Source: Curvibacter microcysteis
GTDB lineage: Bacteria; Pseudomonadota; Gammaproteobacteria; Burkholderiales; Burkholderiaceae_C
Reading direction: 5' to 3'
NCBI RefSeq assembly: GCF_028649455.1
Contig: NZ_JAQSIO010000003.1
Coordinates: 124,001 to 188,000 of the forward strand
Length of the DNA stretch: 64,000 nt
Position 1 is the stretch's first letter, and each line of letters begins with the position of its first letter. Under the pieces are notes generated by a model. That model saw nothing but the letters and a program-made list of their open reading frames with translations, searched no databases and was not told where the DNA came from. A program made the translations under genes and the position numbers. Below are positions 54,105 to 63,181 of the stretch, one piece after another.

Positions 54105-56198
54105 ATGAAGTCTTCTTTTGTTTCGTCGCCGCGAGCGACCCGTCGTTTGCCCGCCCGGCCCTTGGCCCTGTCGGCCCTGATCGTGCTGGGCTGGGCCCAG
54201 GCTGCTGGGGTCCATGCCCAGCAAGGTGGCCTTGCTGCCTCGGCGGACTCCACCTTGACCCTGGGAACAGTCCAGATCACGGACCGGGCCCAGGGCGCGC
54301 TGCCCTCGCGCAATGTGCTCAGTTCGGTTGACGTGCTGGGCGGTCCTGAGTTGCAGGACCAGTCGGTCGATTTCAGTTGGGAGCTGCTGCAAAAAGCCCC
54401 GGGCGTGTTGGTGACGCCCTTTCGCCAGGGCACGGACGCAGGGCGGTTTTCGTTTCGCGGCTTCAATGGCGAAGGTCGGGTCAACGCGGTCAAGCTGCTG
54501 ATTGACGGCATTCCGTCCAACGACAACGCGGGCGGCATGCCGTTTCTGGATGCGGTCTTCCCCTTGGACATCGAGCGAATCGAGGTCGTGCGCGGCACCA
54601 ATGACCCGCGCTATGGGCTGCACAACATCGCAGGCAATGCCCAGGTCTTCACACGCCAGGGGGGCCATGAGACCCAGATCAACACCACCGTGGGCAGCTT
54701 TGGCACCCGCGAGGTGCAGGTGGCCAAAGGCATTGAATCCGGTGGCTGGACGCAGAACTACTTAGTGGCCTCGCGCGAGTCCGACGGTTACCGCGACCAC
54801 GCCAATGCGCGCAAGCTGGCCCTGGCTGGCAAGTGGTTCTACACCACCGAGGATGGTGCCCAGCGCGTCGGGCTGAGCCTGCGCCACTATGAAAATGATG
54901 CGCTGGAGTCGGGTTACCTCAGCGCTGCGGCTGCAGCCAGTGCGCCGCGCTCCTCGCCCAGTTATGCCTCGGCTGATCGCAGCACGCGCCACACCAACCA
55001 ACTGGGCCTGTACTTCGATACGGAGCTGGGCCAGCAGCTGTCCTGGAGCACCCGCGCTTACCGCAACGAGTACAGCAACCAGCGCTGGGTGCGCTTCACT
55101 CAGGCTGGCGTGCAGCAAGAGCGTGACTCCGAGGAAGCGCAGACCGGTGCCATCAGCACCCTGACGTGGCGACCCACGGTGACTTGGGCCAAAGAGTTGG
55201 TGCTCGAAGGTGGCGTGGACTTTCAACGCCAGACCAATGTCAGCCAGCGTTACCGCACGGTCGAGCGCGTGCGCACTTCGCAATTCCGCGACTGGGACTT
55301 CAGCCTGAACAACACCGGCGCCTATGTGCAGGCGGTGGTGCGACCCACCGAGGCCTTGAAGATCGTGCCCGCCCTGCGCGTGGACCAGTTCAGCGGCCAG
55401 TTCCGTGACCGCTTGGCGGGTACCACCTTGCCTCTGAACGCCTACGGCACCATCTCCCAGCCCAAGCTCAGCGTGGTCTATGCCCCGTGGCGCAACGCCA
55501 GCGTCTATGCCAACCTGGGGCGCAGCTTCCAGATCGGCACGGGCATCGACAGCTACCGAGGCCTCACCCAGGCGCGCGACCTGCAGGCGTCACTCAACGA
55601 TGGTTGGGAACTGGGCTTGAAGTTCAGCCCTGCACCGGGCCTGGATGGTCGGGTGGCCTACTGGGAGCAGAAGGCCAGTGGCGAAGTGGCACGCACCCTG
55701 GGCGTGGATGGTCTGCCTGATCCGGGCGGGTTGGGCAACATCGGTCGCACCCGCCGCCGCGGCGTGGACCTGCAGGCGCAATGGCGCCCGGACCGCCGTG
55801 CCTCGGCCTGGGTCAACTACTCGCACCAGGAAGCACGCATCACCGCGCCTGACCCGAGCGCGCCCACCACCCAGGGCAAGGAAGTGGAGAACGTGCCTCA
55901 TTACTTGGCTTCGCTGGGCGCTGACTACCAACTCAACAGCGACTGGAAGCTGTCCGCCTGGGGCACGGCCCAGGGCAGCTATTTTGTTGAGCGCAGCAAC
56001 ACCCTCGGTAAGTTTGGCGGGAACGTGTTGCTCAACCTCAGCGCGCGCTGGCAGATCCAGCGTGGCCTGAACCTGCAACTGCAGGTGCGCAACCTGGCCA
56101 ACCGCCGCTACGAGTACGTCTGGTATGACAGTGGTTCCTGGGGCCACGCGCCGGGCGATGGTCGGGCCTTCTATGCCACCTTGGGCTGGACCTTCTGA
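54105..56198 (+). CDS. TonB-dependent receptor
   Basis: Outer-membrane active transporter of 697 residues. A signal peptide ends near GVHAQQGG; the plug domain spans about residues 55-190 (FSFRGFNGEGRVNAVKLLIDG; DIERIEVVRGTNDPRYG; GNAQVFTRQGG), followed by a 22-strand type barrel with the usual terminal aromatic residue (YATLGWTF). The ligand is not evident; siderophore or metal complexes are the likeliest. An in-frame stop two codons upstream fixes ATG 54105 as the start region. ExbB/ExbD for energisation are in the same window at 40.4 kb; TonB is not. Confidence 0.92.
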   Translation: MKSSFVSSPRATRRLPARPLALSALIVLGWAQAAGVHAQQGGLAASADSTLTLGTVQITDRAQGALPSRNVLSSVDVLGGPELQDQSVDFSWELLQKAPGVLVTPFRQGTDAGRFSFRGFNGEGRVNAVKLLIDGIPSNDNAGGMPFLDAVFPLDIERIEVVRGTNDPRYGLHNIAGNAQVFTRQGGHETQINTTVGSFGTREVQVAKGIESGGWTQNYLVASRESDGYRDHANARKLALAGKWFYTTEDGAQRVGLSLRHYENDALESGYLSAAAAASAPRSSPSYASADRSTRHTNQLGLYFDTELGQQLSWSTRAYRNEYSNQRWVRFTQAGVQQERDSEEAQTGAISTLTWRPTVTWAKELVLEGGVDFQRQTNVSQRYRTVERVRTSQFRDWDFSLNNTGAYVQAVVRPTEALKIVPALRVDQFSGQFRDRLAGTTLPLNAYGTISQPKLSVVYAPWRNASVYANLGRSFQIGTGIDSYRGLTQARDLQASLNDGWELGLKFSPAPGLDGRVAYWEQKASGEVARTLGVDGLPDPGGLGNIGRTRRRGVDLQAQWRPDRRASAWVNYSHQEARITAPDPSAPTTQGKEVENVPHYLASLGADYQLNSDWKLSAWGTAQGSYFVERSNTLGKFGGNVLLNLSARWQIQRGLNLQLQVRNLANRRYEYVWYDSGSWGHAPGDGRAFYATLGWTF

Positions 56199-56366
56199 TG
56201 TTGGCAACGGGCTGCGGCCGCTGAGGGAAGAGGGGCCTGGTGGACCGTTCAGGGCCTCCGCTTGTCCCGGGCGGGGCCTTGTGCTGGGGCGCTGTTCGAC
56301 TGGCGCTGACTTTCCGTGTGAAAATTCTGACGCCAACCGGCCCCGTCTTCAGCCTCGGACCTCCTG

Positions 56367-57665
56367 ATGCCGCCCCAGCCTCCCGCCTTGCTTTCTTTGC
56401 TCCCCGCCGCACTCAAAGGCTTGGTCCTGGCCAGCCTGGCTGGGGCCTTGGCGGGCTCGGCTTCCGCCCTGTTTCTGTGGGCCTTGGACCAGGTGACCGG
56501 GCTGCGGGAGTCCCACCGTTGGCTGGTGCTCTTCATGCCGGTGCTCGGTTTTGCCGTCGGCTGGATCTACCTGCGCTGGGGGCAGCCGGTGGAAGGGGGC
56601 ATCAACCTGCTGATCGACGAGGTGTACCGCGAAGCCCAGCAACCGGTCCCGCTGCGCATGGCCCCGCTGATTTTGCTCAGTACCGTGGCGTCTCACTTGG
56701 TGGGCGCCTCGGTGGGGCGCGAAGGCACGGCGGTGCAAATGGGCGGCGCCTTGGCCGACCAGATCAGCCAGCGCCTGCGTTTGGGGCCGGATGAGCGCCG
56801 TCTGCTGCTGCTGGCGGGCATCAGCGCCGGCTTTGCTTCCGTGTTTGGCACGCCTTTGGCGGGCGCGGTCTTTGCCTTGGAGGTCCTGGCCCTGGGCCGC
56901 TTGCGCCACGACGCCTTGCTGGTCTGCGCGGTGGCTGCCCTGGTGGGCGACCAGGTCACCACGGCCTGGGGCGCGCACCACACCCACTACACCCTGGGGG
57001 TTGTGGCGCCGATCAGCGCGTGGTCGGTGGTGGCCGTGGCAGTGGCCGCGGTGGTGTTTGGTGGGGTGGCGCGGGCCTTTGCCCAAAGCACCCAGGCCCT
57101 GGCGGCGTGGATGAAGCGCCGCGTGCCCTATGCCCCCTTGCGCCCGGCTCTGGGGGGGGCGGTGCTGGCGGCCGTGCTGTGGTGGGTTGGCGGCTGGCGA
57201 TACGCGGGCCTGGGCATCCCGGTCATCGTCGAGGCGTTTCAGCAGCCGCTGGCGCCCTGGGATTTTGCGGCCAAGATCGCGTTCACCGTGGCCTCCCTGG
57301 GCAGCGGCTTCAAGGGGGGCGAGGTCACACCTCTGTTCTACATCGGTGCCACCCTGGGCAATGCACTCGCCCCCTGGCTGCACTTGCCCCTGGGCATGGT
57401 GGCCGCGCTGGGCTTTGTGGCCGTGTTCGCTGGAGCCGCCAACACCCCGTTGGCTTGCACCTTGATGGCCATGGAGTTGTTTGGTGCAGAGATCGGCCTG
57501 TACGCTTTGCTGGCCTGCGCGATCAGCTTTCGCGTTTCTGGCTGGAGCAGCATTTACCGCTCGCAGCGCCTGGTCGCGATCCCCTTGGGTCAGGAAGTCC
57601 CAGCCTGGAAGTTGGGCGATCTGCCGGCCCGACCGCCGGGACAAGACCGCCCGCCAGGGCGCTGA
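56367..57665 (+). CDS. CLC-family anion/proton antiporter, probably fluoride type
   Basis: Membrane protein of 432 residues with the CLC fold. The gating-glutamate motif is GREGTAVQMGG (117-127; Glu119), with Thr where chloride types have Pro, and the first filter motif GSGIP is replaced by EGGIN (76-80) followed by LLIDE. Both replacements are what I recall for the fluoride-exporting CLC-F subgroup, as is FKGGEVTPLFYIGATLGNAL near residue 318. It would export fluoride in exchange for protons. No fluoride riboswitch was found upstream. It starts 168 bases after the TonB receptor. Confidence 0.8.
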   Translation: MPPQPPALLSLLPAALKGLVLASLAGALAGSASALFLWALDQVTGLRESHRWLVLFMPVLGFAVGWIYLRWGQPVEGGINLLIDEVYREAQQPVPLRMAPLILLSTVASHLVGASVGREGTAVQMGGALADQISQRLRLGPDERRLLLLAGISAGFASVFGTPLAGAVFALEVLALGRLRHDALLVCAVAALVGDQVTTAWGAHHTHYTLGVVAPISAWSVVAVAVAAVVFGGVARAFAQSTQALAAWMKRRVPYAPLRPALGGAVLAAVLWWVGGWRYAGLGIPVIVEAFQQPLAPWDFAAKIAFTVASLGSGFKGGEVTPLFYIGATLGNALAPWLHLPLGMVAALGFVAVFAGAANTPLACTLMAMELFGAEIGLYALLACAISFRVSGWSSIYRSQRLVAIPLGQEVPAWKLGDLPARPPGQDRPPGR

Positions 57666-57720
57666 TTTTACGGAAATCCTGTTTCCAGTGCCGCCGTCCT
57701 ACATTACAGTATGTAACACC

Positions 57721-60378
57721 ATGCGGCACCCCTCTCACCCCTCCCAAGCTCTGCCAGACGACCCCTTTTCGGGTGCACAGGCTGATTTTGCCGAGGCCAC
57801 CTTGCCCCAGTCTCTGGCGCCTTTGGTGGATGGAGAGGGCGGGGAGACCCAGCCTGACTTTCTGAGCTTTGAGCTGCCCGATACGCAGAGCGCCGACCTT
57901 GAGTTGGATGCGGTGGCCGATGTGGCCAGCGTGGGCGTGCTGCATCAGGCCTTGATGGCGCAGTGGCCCCAGCCAGTGATGGCTTTGTTGGTCGACCGCT
58001 CGCCGCGTCTCCTGTTCTGGAACCGGGCTGCCGAGCAGGCCCTGGGCTACCAGGCGGCTGATTTGTTGGGCAACCCCTTGGGCCTGACCCTGTTGTGCCC
58101 CGACCCCGATTACCTGGCGCGCAAGCTGCAAGAGTTGGCTCCCTTGGGGCGCCAATGCAGCGATTTCGAGTGGACCTTCACTTGCCGCAACGGGCAGAAG
58201 CGTCGCTTTTCCTGGACCAGCATCCCATTGCCGCCAGCCAGTTCGGGCGAGCGCATTTTTTGGTTGACTGGGGCCGACGTCAGCCGTCGTCTGGCCACCG
58301 AACAGGTGCTGCGAGGGCGCGACCGCCTGCTGCGCTCGGTGTTCCGTCACCTGCCCGACATGGTCTACCTGAAGGATGGTCAGGGCCGTTGGTTGCTGAC
58401 CAACCCAGGTTCGCTGGCCGTGCTGGGCTTGACCGAAAAAGACGCCATCGGCAAGACCAATCTGGAGCTGTCCAACCTCGGCCTGCCCATGGCGGAGTCG
58501 CTGCGCCTGAGTGCCCTCAACGAAGAGGCCACCTGGCAGTCGGGGCGGGTGTCCCACGTGCAAGAAATGGCGGTCGATTTACACGGCTCACAGCGTTCCT
58601 TTGATGTGGTGCGTGTGCCCACCTTTGGCCGCGATGACGAGCGCCTGCACATGCTGGTGATCCGCCGTGACGTGACCGACCAGCGCAGCGCCGCCACCAA
58701 GCTGGAGTTGGCTGGCCGTGTGCTGGACCAGAGTTCCGACGGCATCTTGATCAGCGACGCCCAACACGAGGTCATGATGGCCAACGTGGCGTTTTGCGAC
58801 ATCACCGGCTACAGCTCGGAGGAATTGGTGGGGCGTGAGGTCAATTTGCTGGCCGACGGTCAGCACGACCCTGGCTTCAAGACCCACATCTGGAGCGAGG
58901 TCAACGAGCAGGGGCGCTGGGCTGGCGAGGTCTGGAACCGGCGCAAGAACGGTGAGGTGTTTCCGCAGTGGCTCACCTTGTCGGCCCTGCGCCACCGCAG
59001 CAGCGGGGAGATCACCCATTACGTGGCGGCCATCTCGGACCTGAGCTCCAGCAAGGCGGCTGAAGAAAAGATTGCCTACCTCTCGACCCAGGACGTGGTC
59101 ACGGGTCTGCCCAATCGGACCCAAGTGGCTTTGCACGCCCAGGCCGCGCTGGAGCGCGCCCGGGCCAACACCGACGGGATGGCCTTGTTGGTGGTGGACA
59201 TCGACAACTTCAAAACCCTGAACGACTCGCTGGGCCACGCAGCAGGCGACTTTTTGTTGCGCGAAGTCGGGCAACGCTTGGCTCAATTTGCCGGGGCTCA
59301 GGCGGTGGTCGGTCGTTTGAGTGGCGATGAATTCGTGTTGCTTCAATCCGGCATCAAAGGCACGGCCGACGCCGCCCACCTGGCCCAGGCCACGATGGAT
59401 GCGGTGGCCCAGCCCGTGGTCTTTGAGGGCTTGCCGGTGAATGTGTCGATTTCCCTGGGGGTGGCGCTGTACCCGTCGGACGGCGACAGCTTTGACGCCC
59501 TGTTTGGCCGCGCAGATGCCGCCATGTATGCCGCCAAGCGTGCCGGGCGTGGGGCCTACCAGTTTGCCACCGCCAGCATGAACGAGGCGGCCCTGGAGCG
59601 CCTGCAATTGGAGGCGTCCCTGCGCTTGGCCATCGAGACCGGGGCTTTGCGCCTGGAGTACCAGCCGCTGGTGGAGCTTTCCAGTGGCCGCATGATTGGC
59701 GTTGAAGCCTTGTGCCGCTGGGACCACCCCGAGCGCGGCCCAATTCCACCAGGGGTCTTCATTCCCTTGGCGGAAGACTCTGGCCTGATCGAGTCCCTGG
59801 GCCGCTGGGTCTTGTTGACGGCCACCCAGCAACTGCAGCGCTGGCATGAGGCCGGTCACGCCGAGCTGATGATGGCGGTCAATTTGTCGGCGCGGCAGTT
59901 CCAGCGTGGCGTGGTGCTGGAGCAGGTGGAAGAGGCACTCGTGGTGTCCGGCGTCAACCCGGCGCGCCTCGAATTGGAGTTGACCGAGAGCGTGCTGCTG
60001 CACGACGGCGAGGCGGTGATGAACACCCTGCGTCAGCTCAAGGCGCTGGGCGTGACCTTGTCGATCGACGACTTTGGCACCGGCTATTCCAGCTTTGCCT
60101 ACCTGCGCCGCTTCAAGTTCGACAAGATCAAGATCGACCAATCCTTTGTGCGCGACGTGATCGATGACCCCGACGATGCCGCCATCGTGCGCGGCATCAT
60201 CTCGCTTGCTTTGAGCCTGGGCTTGCATGTGCTGGCCGAAGGGGTGGAGACCGAAGCCATCGCGCAGCGACTGCGCACGCTCAAATGCACGTACGCCCAG
60301 GGCTACCACTTTGCACGCCCGCTGCGCCCCGAGGCGCTGGCCGAACGCTTCTTGCAGGCGCCGCCCGCGCTGAGCTGA
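57721..60378 (+). CDS. PAS-PAS-PAS-GGDEF-EAL signalling protein
   Basis: Cyclic-di-GMP enzyme of 885 residues. Three PAS-like sensor domains precede the output: about 75-190 (LLFWNRAAEQALGYQAADLLG), 205-325 (HLPDMVYLKDGQGRWLLTNPG) and 330-450 (DGILISDAQHEVMMANVAFC). The GGDEF domain has SGDEF in place of GGDEF (about residue 535). The EAL domain looks complete: GVEALCRW, NLSARQF, ELTESVLL, DDFGTGYSS, KIDQSFV and AEGVET, so phosphodiesterase activity is likely. No transmembrane segment, so cytoplasmic sensing. ATG 57721 is chosen because the frame upstream overlaps the CLC gene. Converges on the quinone oxidoreductase gene. Confidence 0.9.
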   Translation: MRHPSHPSQALPDDPFSGAQADFAEATLPQSLAPLVDGEGGETQPDFLSFELPDTQSADLELDAVADVASVGVLHQALMAQWPQPVMALLVDRSPRLLFWNRAAEQALGYQAADLLGNPLGLTLLCPDPDYLARKLQELAPLGRQCSDFEWTFTCRNGQKRRFSWTSIPLPPASSGERIFWLTGADVSRRLATEQVLRGRDRLLRSVFRHLPDMVYLKDGQGRWLLTNPGSLAVLGLTEKDAIGKTNLELSNLGLPMAESLRLSALNEEATWQSGRVSHVQEMAVDLHGSQRSFDVVRVPTFGRDDERLHMLVIRRDVTDQRSAATKLELAGRVLDQSSDGILISDAQHEVMMANVAFCDITGYSSEELVGREVNLLADGQHDPGFKTHIWSEVNEQGRWAGEVWNRRKNGEVFPQWLTLSALRHRSSGEITHYVAAISDLSSSKAAEEKIAYLSTQDVVTGLPNRTQVALHAQAALERARANTDGMALLVVDIDNFKTLNDSLGHAAGDFLLREVGQRLAQFAGAQAVVGRLSGDEFVLLQSGIKGTADAAHLAQATMDAVAQPVVFEGLPVNVSISLGVALYPSDGDSFDALFGRADAAMYAAKRAGRGAYQFATASMNEAALERLQLEASLRLAIETGALRLEYQPLVELSSGRMIGVEALCRWDHPERGPIPPGVFIPLAEDSGLIESLGRWVLLTATQQLQRWHEAGHAELMMAVNLSARQFQRGVVLEQVEEALVVSGVNPARLELELTESVLLHDGEAVMNTLRQLKALGVTLSIDDFGTGYSSFAYLRRFKFDKIKIDQSFVRDVIDDPDDAAIVRGIISLALSLGLHVLAEGVETEAIAQRLRTLKCTYAQGYHFARPLRPEALAERFLQAPPALS

Positions 60379-60407
60379 TGCCCTGAACCGCGCTGAGAGG
60401 GTTGGCT

Positions 60408-60431
60408 CTGGCCCGGGGTGACCCGGGCCAG
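60408..60431. terminator. perfect GC hairpin between convergent genes
   Basis: CTGGCCCGGG and CCCGGGCCAG form a perfect 10-bp stem closed by a GTGA (GNRA-type) loop, between the EAL-protein stop and the end of the quinone oxidoreductase gene. No T run; probably blocks read-through in both directions. Confidence 0.5.
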
Positions 60432-60439
60432 CTGCCCGA

Positions 60440-61429
60440 TCAGGGGTTTGTCATCACCAGCTTGCCCATCACGCCACGCGAGCCCATGTGGGCGTAGGCC
60501 GCCTTGAGTTCGGCCATGGGCATGGTGCGGTCGATCACGGGCTTGACCTTGCCTTGTGCGTACCACTGGGCCAATTCGCCCATCATGGCGGCGTTGGCTT
60601 TGGGTTCGCGGCGCGCGAAGTCACCCCAGAACACGCCGACCAGGGACGCCCCCTTGAGCAGGGGCAGGTTCAGCGGCAGATTGGGAATCGGGCCCGAGGC
60701 AAAGCCCACGATCAGGTAGCGGCCACGCCAGGCGATGGAGCGGAAGGCCGGCTCGGCAAAGTCACCCCCCACCGGGTCGTAAATGACGTCCGGGCCCTTG
60801 CCATCGGTCAGGGCCTTGATGCGCTCGCGGAAGGCATTGGGCACAGCGTCTTGGCTGTAGTTGATGGTTTCGTCGGCACCGATCTGGCGGCACAGCGCGC
60901 ATTTCTCGTCGGTCGAAGCTGCGGCGATCACGCGTGCGCCAGCGGCCTTGGCGATCTGGATGGCGGCCGTGCCCACGCCCCCGGCGGCGCCCAGCACCAG
61001 CACGGTTTCGCCAGCTTTCAATTGCGCACGGTCGATCAACGCGTGCCAGGAGGTGGCGTAAATCATGATGAACGCGGCTGCATCGACATGCGAAAAGCCC
61101 CCTGGCAGCGGCATGCACAAGGCCGCCTTTGCGATGGTGTGGGTGCCGAAGCCGCCGGTGCCCGACAGGCAGGCCACGTTGTCGCCCACCTTGAGGTGGG
61201 TCACGCCGTCGCCCACCGCCGCGACCACGCCCGCGTACTCAGATCCCGGCACAAAGGGCAGCGCTGGCTTCATCTGGTACTTGTTCTGCACGATCAGCAG
61301 GTCGGGGAAGTTCAGGCTGGCTGCCTTGATCTCGATCAGCACCTCGCCGGCCAGGGGGCTGGGGGTGGGCAGTTCCTTCCAGTTGAGGGCGTCCACACCC
61401 ACCGGGTCTTCACACAGCCATGCATGCAT
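60440..61429 (-). CDS. zinc-independent quinone oxidoreductase (MDR family)
   Basis: Medium-chain dehydrogenase/reductase of 329 residues. Starts with the GroES-like domain (KAASLNFPDLLIVQNKYQ; PFVPGSEYAGVVAAVGDGV), then the NADPH-binding Rossmann domain with VLVLGAAGGVGTAAIQIAKA near residue 150. The catalytic-zinc ligands of alcohol dehydrogenases are absent (NFPD in place of the Cys region), as in NADPH:quinone reductases and acryloyl-type reductases. Cytoplasmic. It is divergent from surE with 138 bases between. The exact substrate is unknown. Confidence 0.9.
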   Translation of the reverse strand: MHAWLCEDPVGVDALNWKELPTPSPLAGEVLIEIKAASLNFPDLLIVQNKYQMKPALPFVPGSEYAGVVAAVGDGVTHLKVGDNVACLSGTGGFGTHTIAKAALCMPLPGGFSHVDAAAFIMIYATSWHALIDRAQLKAGETVLVLGAAGGVGTAAIQIAKAAGARVIAAASTDEKCALCRQIGADETINYSQDAVPNAFRERIKALTDGKGPDVIYDPVGGDFAEPAFRSIAWRGRYLIVGFASGPIPNLPLNLPLLKGASLVGVFWGDFARREPKANAAMMGELAQWYAQGKVKPVIDRTMPMAELKAAYAHMGSRGVMGKLVMTNP

Positions 61430-61567
61430 TCTTTGGTCTCCAGAAAAACAGTCGGGTGATCATAGGGGCCGCTCTGGTGCGACCTGTGTCGCTGTAGCGA
61501 CGGTGGCCCAAGTGCCCCACCGGACGGCGGGGCCGGCCCCTACAATCCGCTCAACACCCGATCCAAC

Positions 61568-62338
61568 ATGAAAATCCTCATCTCCAACGACGACGGCTTC
61601 CAGGCGCCCGGCATCGTGGCCTTGTACGAAGCCCTGAAAACCCTGGCCGATGTGGAGGTGGTGGCGCCCGAGCACAACAACAGCGCCAAGTCCAATGCCC
61701 TGACCTTGCATTCACCGCTGTATGTGCACCGCGCTGCCAATGGCTTTCGCTATGTGAATGGCACGCCGGCCGATTGCGTGCACATCGCCCTCACGGGCCT
61801 GCTGGGTTACCGCCCCGATTTGGTGGTGTCCGGCATCAACAACGGCGCCAACATGGGCGACGACACCATTTACTCAGGCACCGTGGGTGCGGCCATGGAA
61901 GGCTATCTGTTCGGCATCCCTTCGATTGCGTTCTCCCAGGTCGACAAAGGCTGGGGCGAGCTGGCGTCGGCTGCTCTCAAGGCCCGTGAGATCGTGCAGC
62001 AGGTGCAGGCCCAAGCCATGCTGGGCAGCCAGCCCTGGTTGCTCAATGTGAACCTGCCCAACCTGCCGCTGGACCAGTTCAAGCCCGCACGCGTGTGCCG
62101 CCTGGGCCGCCGTCACGCGGCGGAGCCGGTGATCACGCAGCAAAGCCCGCGTGGTGAGACCATGTACTGGATCGGCAGCGCTGGCCCAGCCATGGACGAG
62201 GCCGAAGGCACGGACTTCCATGCCACCGCCCTGGGGCATGTCGCCATCACTCCCTTGAAGGTGGACCTGACCGACCACGACCACCTGGGTGACTGGGTGC
62301 AGACCGCTGCCAAGCTCCACGCCGGGGCGGGGGCATGA
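61568..62338 (+). CDS. surE: 5'/3'-nucleotidase SurE
   Basis: Stationary-phase survival nucleotidase of 256 residues that dephosphorylates nucleoside monophosphates. Metal-binding Asp8 and Asp9 (SNDDG), Ser39 in NNSAKSNAL and Asn91/Asn92 in [10 protein letters not shown] are all present. First gene of the surE-pcm-nlpD unit that in many proteobacteria continues into rpoS. Its stop overlaps pcm by four bases (ATGA). Confidence 0.96.
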   Translation: MKILISNDDGFQAPGIVALYEALKTLADVEVVAPEHNNSAKSNALTLHSPLYVHRAANGFRYVNGTPADCVHIALTGLLGYRPDLVVSGINNGANMGDDTIYSGTVGAAMEGYLFGIPSIAFSQVDKGWGELASAALKAREIVQQVQAQAMLGSQPWLLNVNLPNLPLDQFKPARVCRLGRRHAAEPVITQQSPRGETMYWIGSAGPAMDEAEGTDFHATALGHVAITPLKVDLTDHDHLGDWVQTAAKLHAGAGA

Positions 62339-63168
62339 ACAACCGGCGCCCCGGTTTTCCGGCTCGGCTTGATCAGGCGGTGGCCAGCCCCGGTGCGCGC
62401 AGTGCCACGTCCGCGCCGCTGGCGGTTGCATCCACGCGGCCTGCCGCTGCCAAGCCCTTGCGTCCCAGCGCGGGTGACCGGCCGCCCAGCCTGGCCATGC
62501 CCACCGGCCTGGGCATGGACTCGGCCGCGGTGCGCCAGCGCATGGTGCAAAAGTTGGCGGCACAGGGCGTGCAGTCGCCAGCTGTGTTGGCAGCCATGGG
62601 CGCGGTGGAGCGGCACCGCTTTGTCGACAGCGCACTGGTCAACCAGGCCTATGAAGACACCAGCCTGCCGATCGGCCTGGGGCAGACCATTTCCAAGCCC
62701 AATGTGGTGGCCCGCATGCTGGAGCTGCTGACCCAGGCGCCCATCGCTCAGAGCGCTGGCGGCTTGAGCCGCGTGCTTGAGATCGGGACGGGCTGCGGCT
62801 ACCAGGCCGCGGTGCTCAGCCAACTGGCGCGCGAGGTCTACAGCATTGAACGCCTGCGCGGCCTGCACGAGAAAGCCCGCGACAACCTGCGCCCGCTGCG
62901 TCTGGCCAATCTGCACCTGCTGCTGGGCGACGGCATGCTTGGCTTTGAGAAGGGCGCGCCGTATGCGGGCATCGTGGCGGCCGCTGGTGGCGAGGCCGTG
63001 CCCGAGGCCTGGTGCCAGCAGTTGGCGATGGGCGGGCGCTTGGTGGCGCCAACCGTCATGGCGGATGGCAAGCAAGCTTTGGTCGTGATTGACAAAACCC
63101 TTCACGGTTTGCAGCAAACGGTTTTGGAGGCGGTGCACTTTGTCCCTCTAAAATCGGGCATCGCTTGA
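62335..63168 (+). CDS. pcm: protein-L-isoaspartate O-methyltransferase
   Basis: Repairs isoaspartyl residues in aged proteins with S-adenosylmethionine, 277 residues. The SAM-binding motif is [34 protein letters not shown] is the family substrate-site segment. The first 60 residues (Ala/Pro/Arg-rich) are extra compared with E. coli Pcm and have no visible motif; the overlap with surE supports the start at 62335, but an internal start such as [16 protein letters not shown] near 62500 is possible. Confidence 0.94.
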   Translation: MNNRRPGFPARLDQAVASPGARSATSAPLAVASTRPAAAKPLRPSAGDRPPSLAMPTGLGMDSAAVRQRMVQKLAAQGVQSPAVLAAMGAVERHRFVDSALVNQAYEDTSLPIGLGQTISKPNVVARMLELLTQAPIAQSAGGLSRVLEIGTGCGYQAAVLSQLAREVYSIERLRGLHEKARDNLRPLRLANLHLLLGDGMLGFEKGAPYAGIVAAAGGEAVPEAWCQQLAMGGRLVAPTVMADGKQALVVIDKTLHGLQQTVLEAVHFVPLKSGIA

Positions 63169-63181
63169 AGGGAAGATATCT

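Noticed and set aside
56199-56366. Fluoride riboswitch upstream of the CLC gene
   Set aside because: I looked for the conserved crcB-motif pseudoknot segments and did not find them; the leader has no matching stem set.
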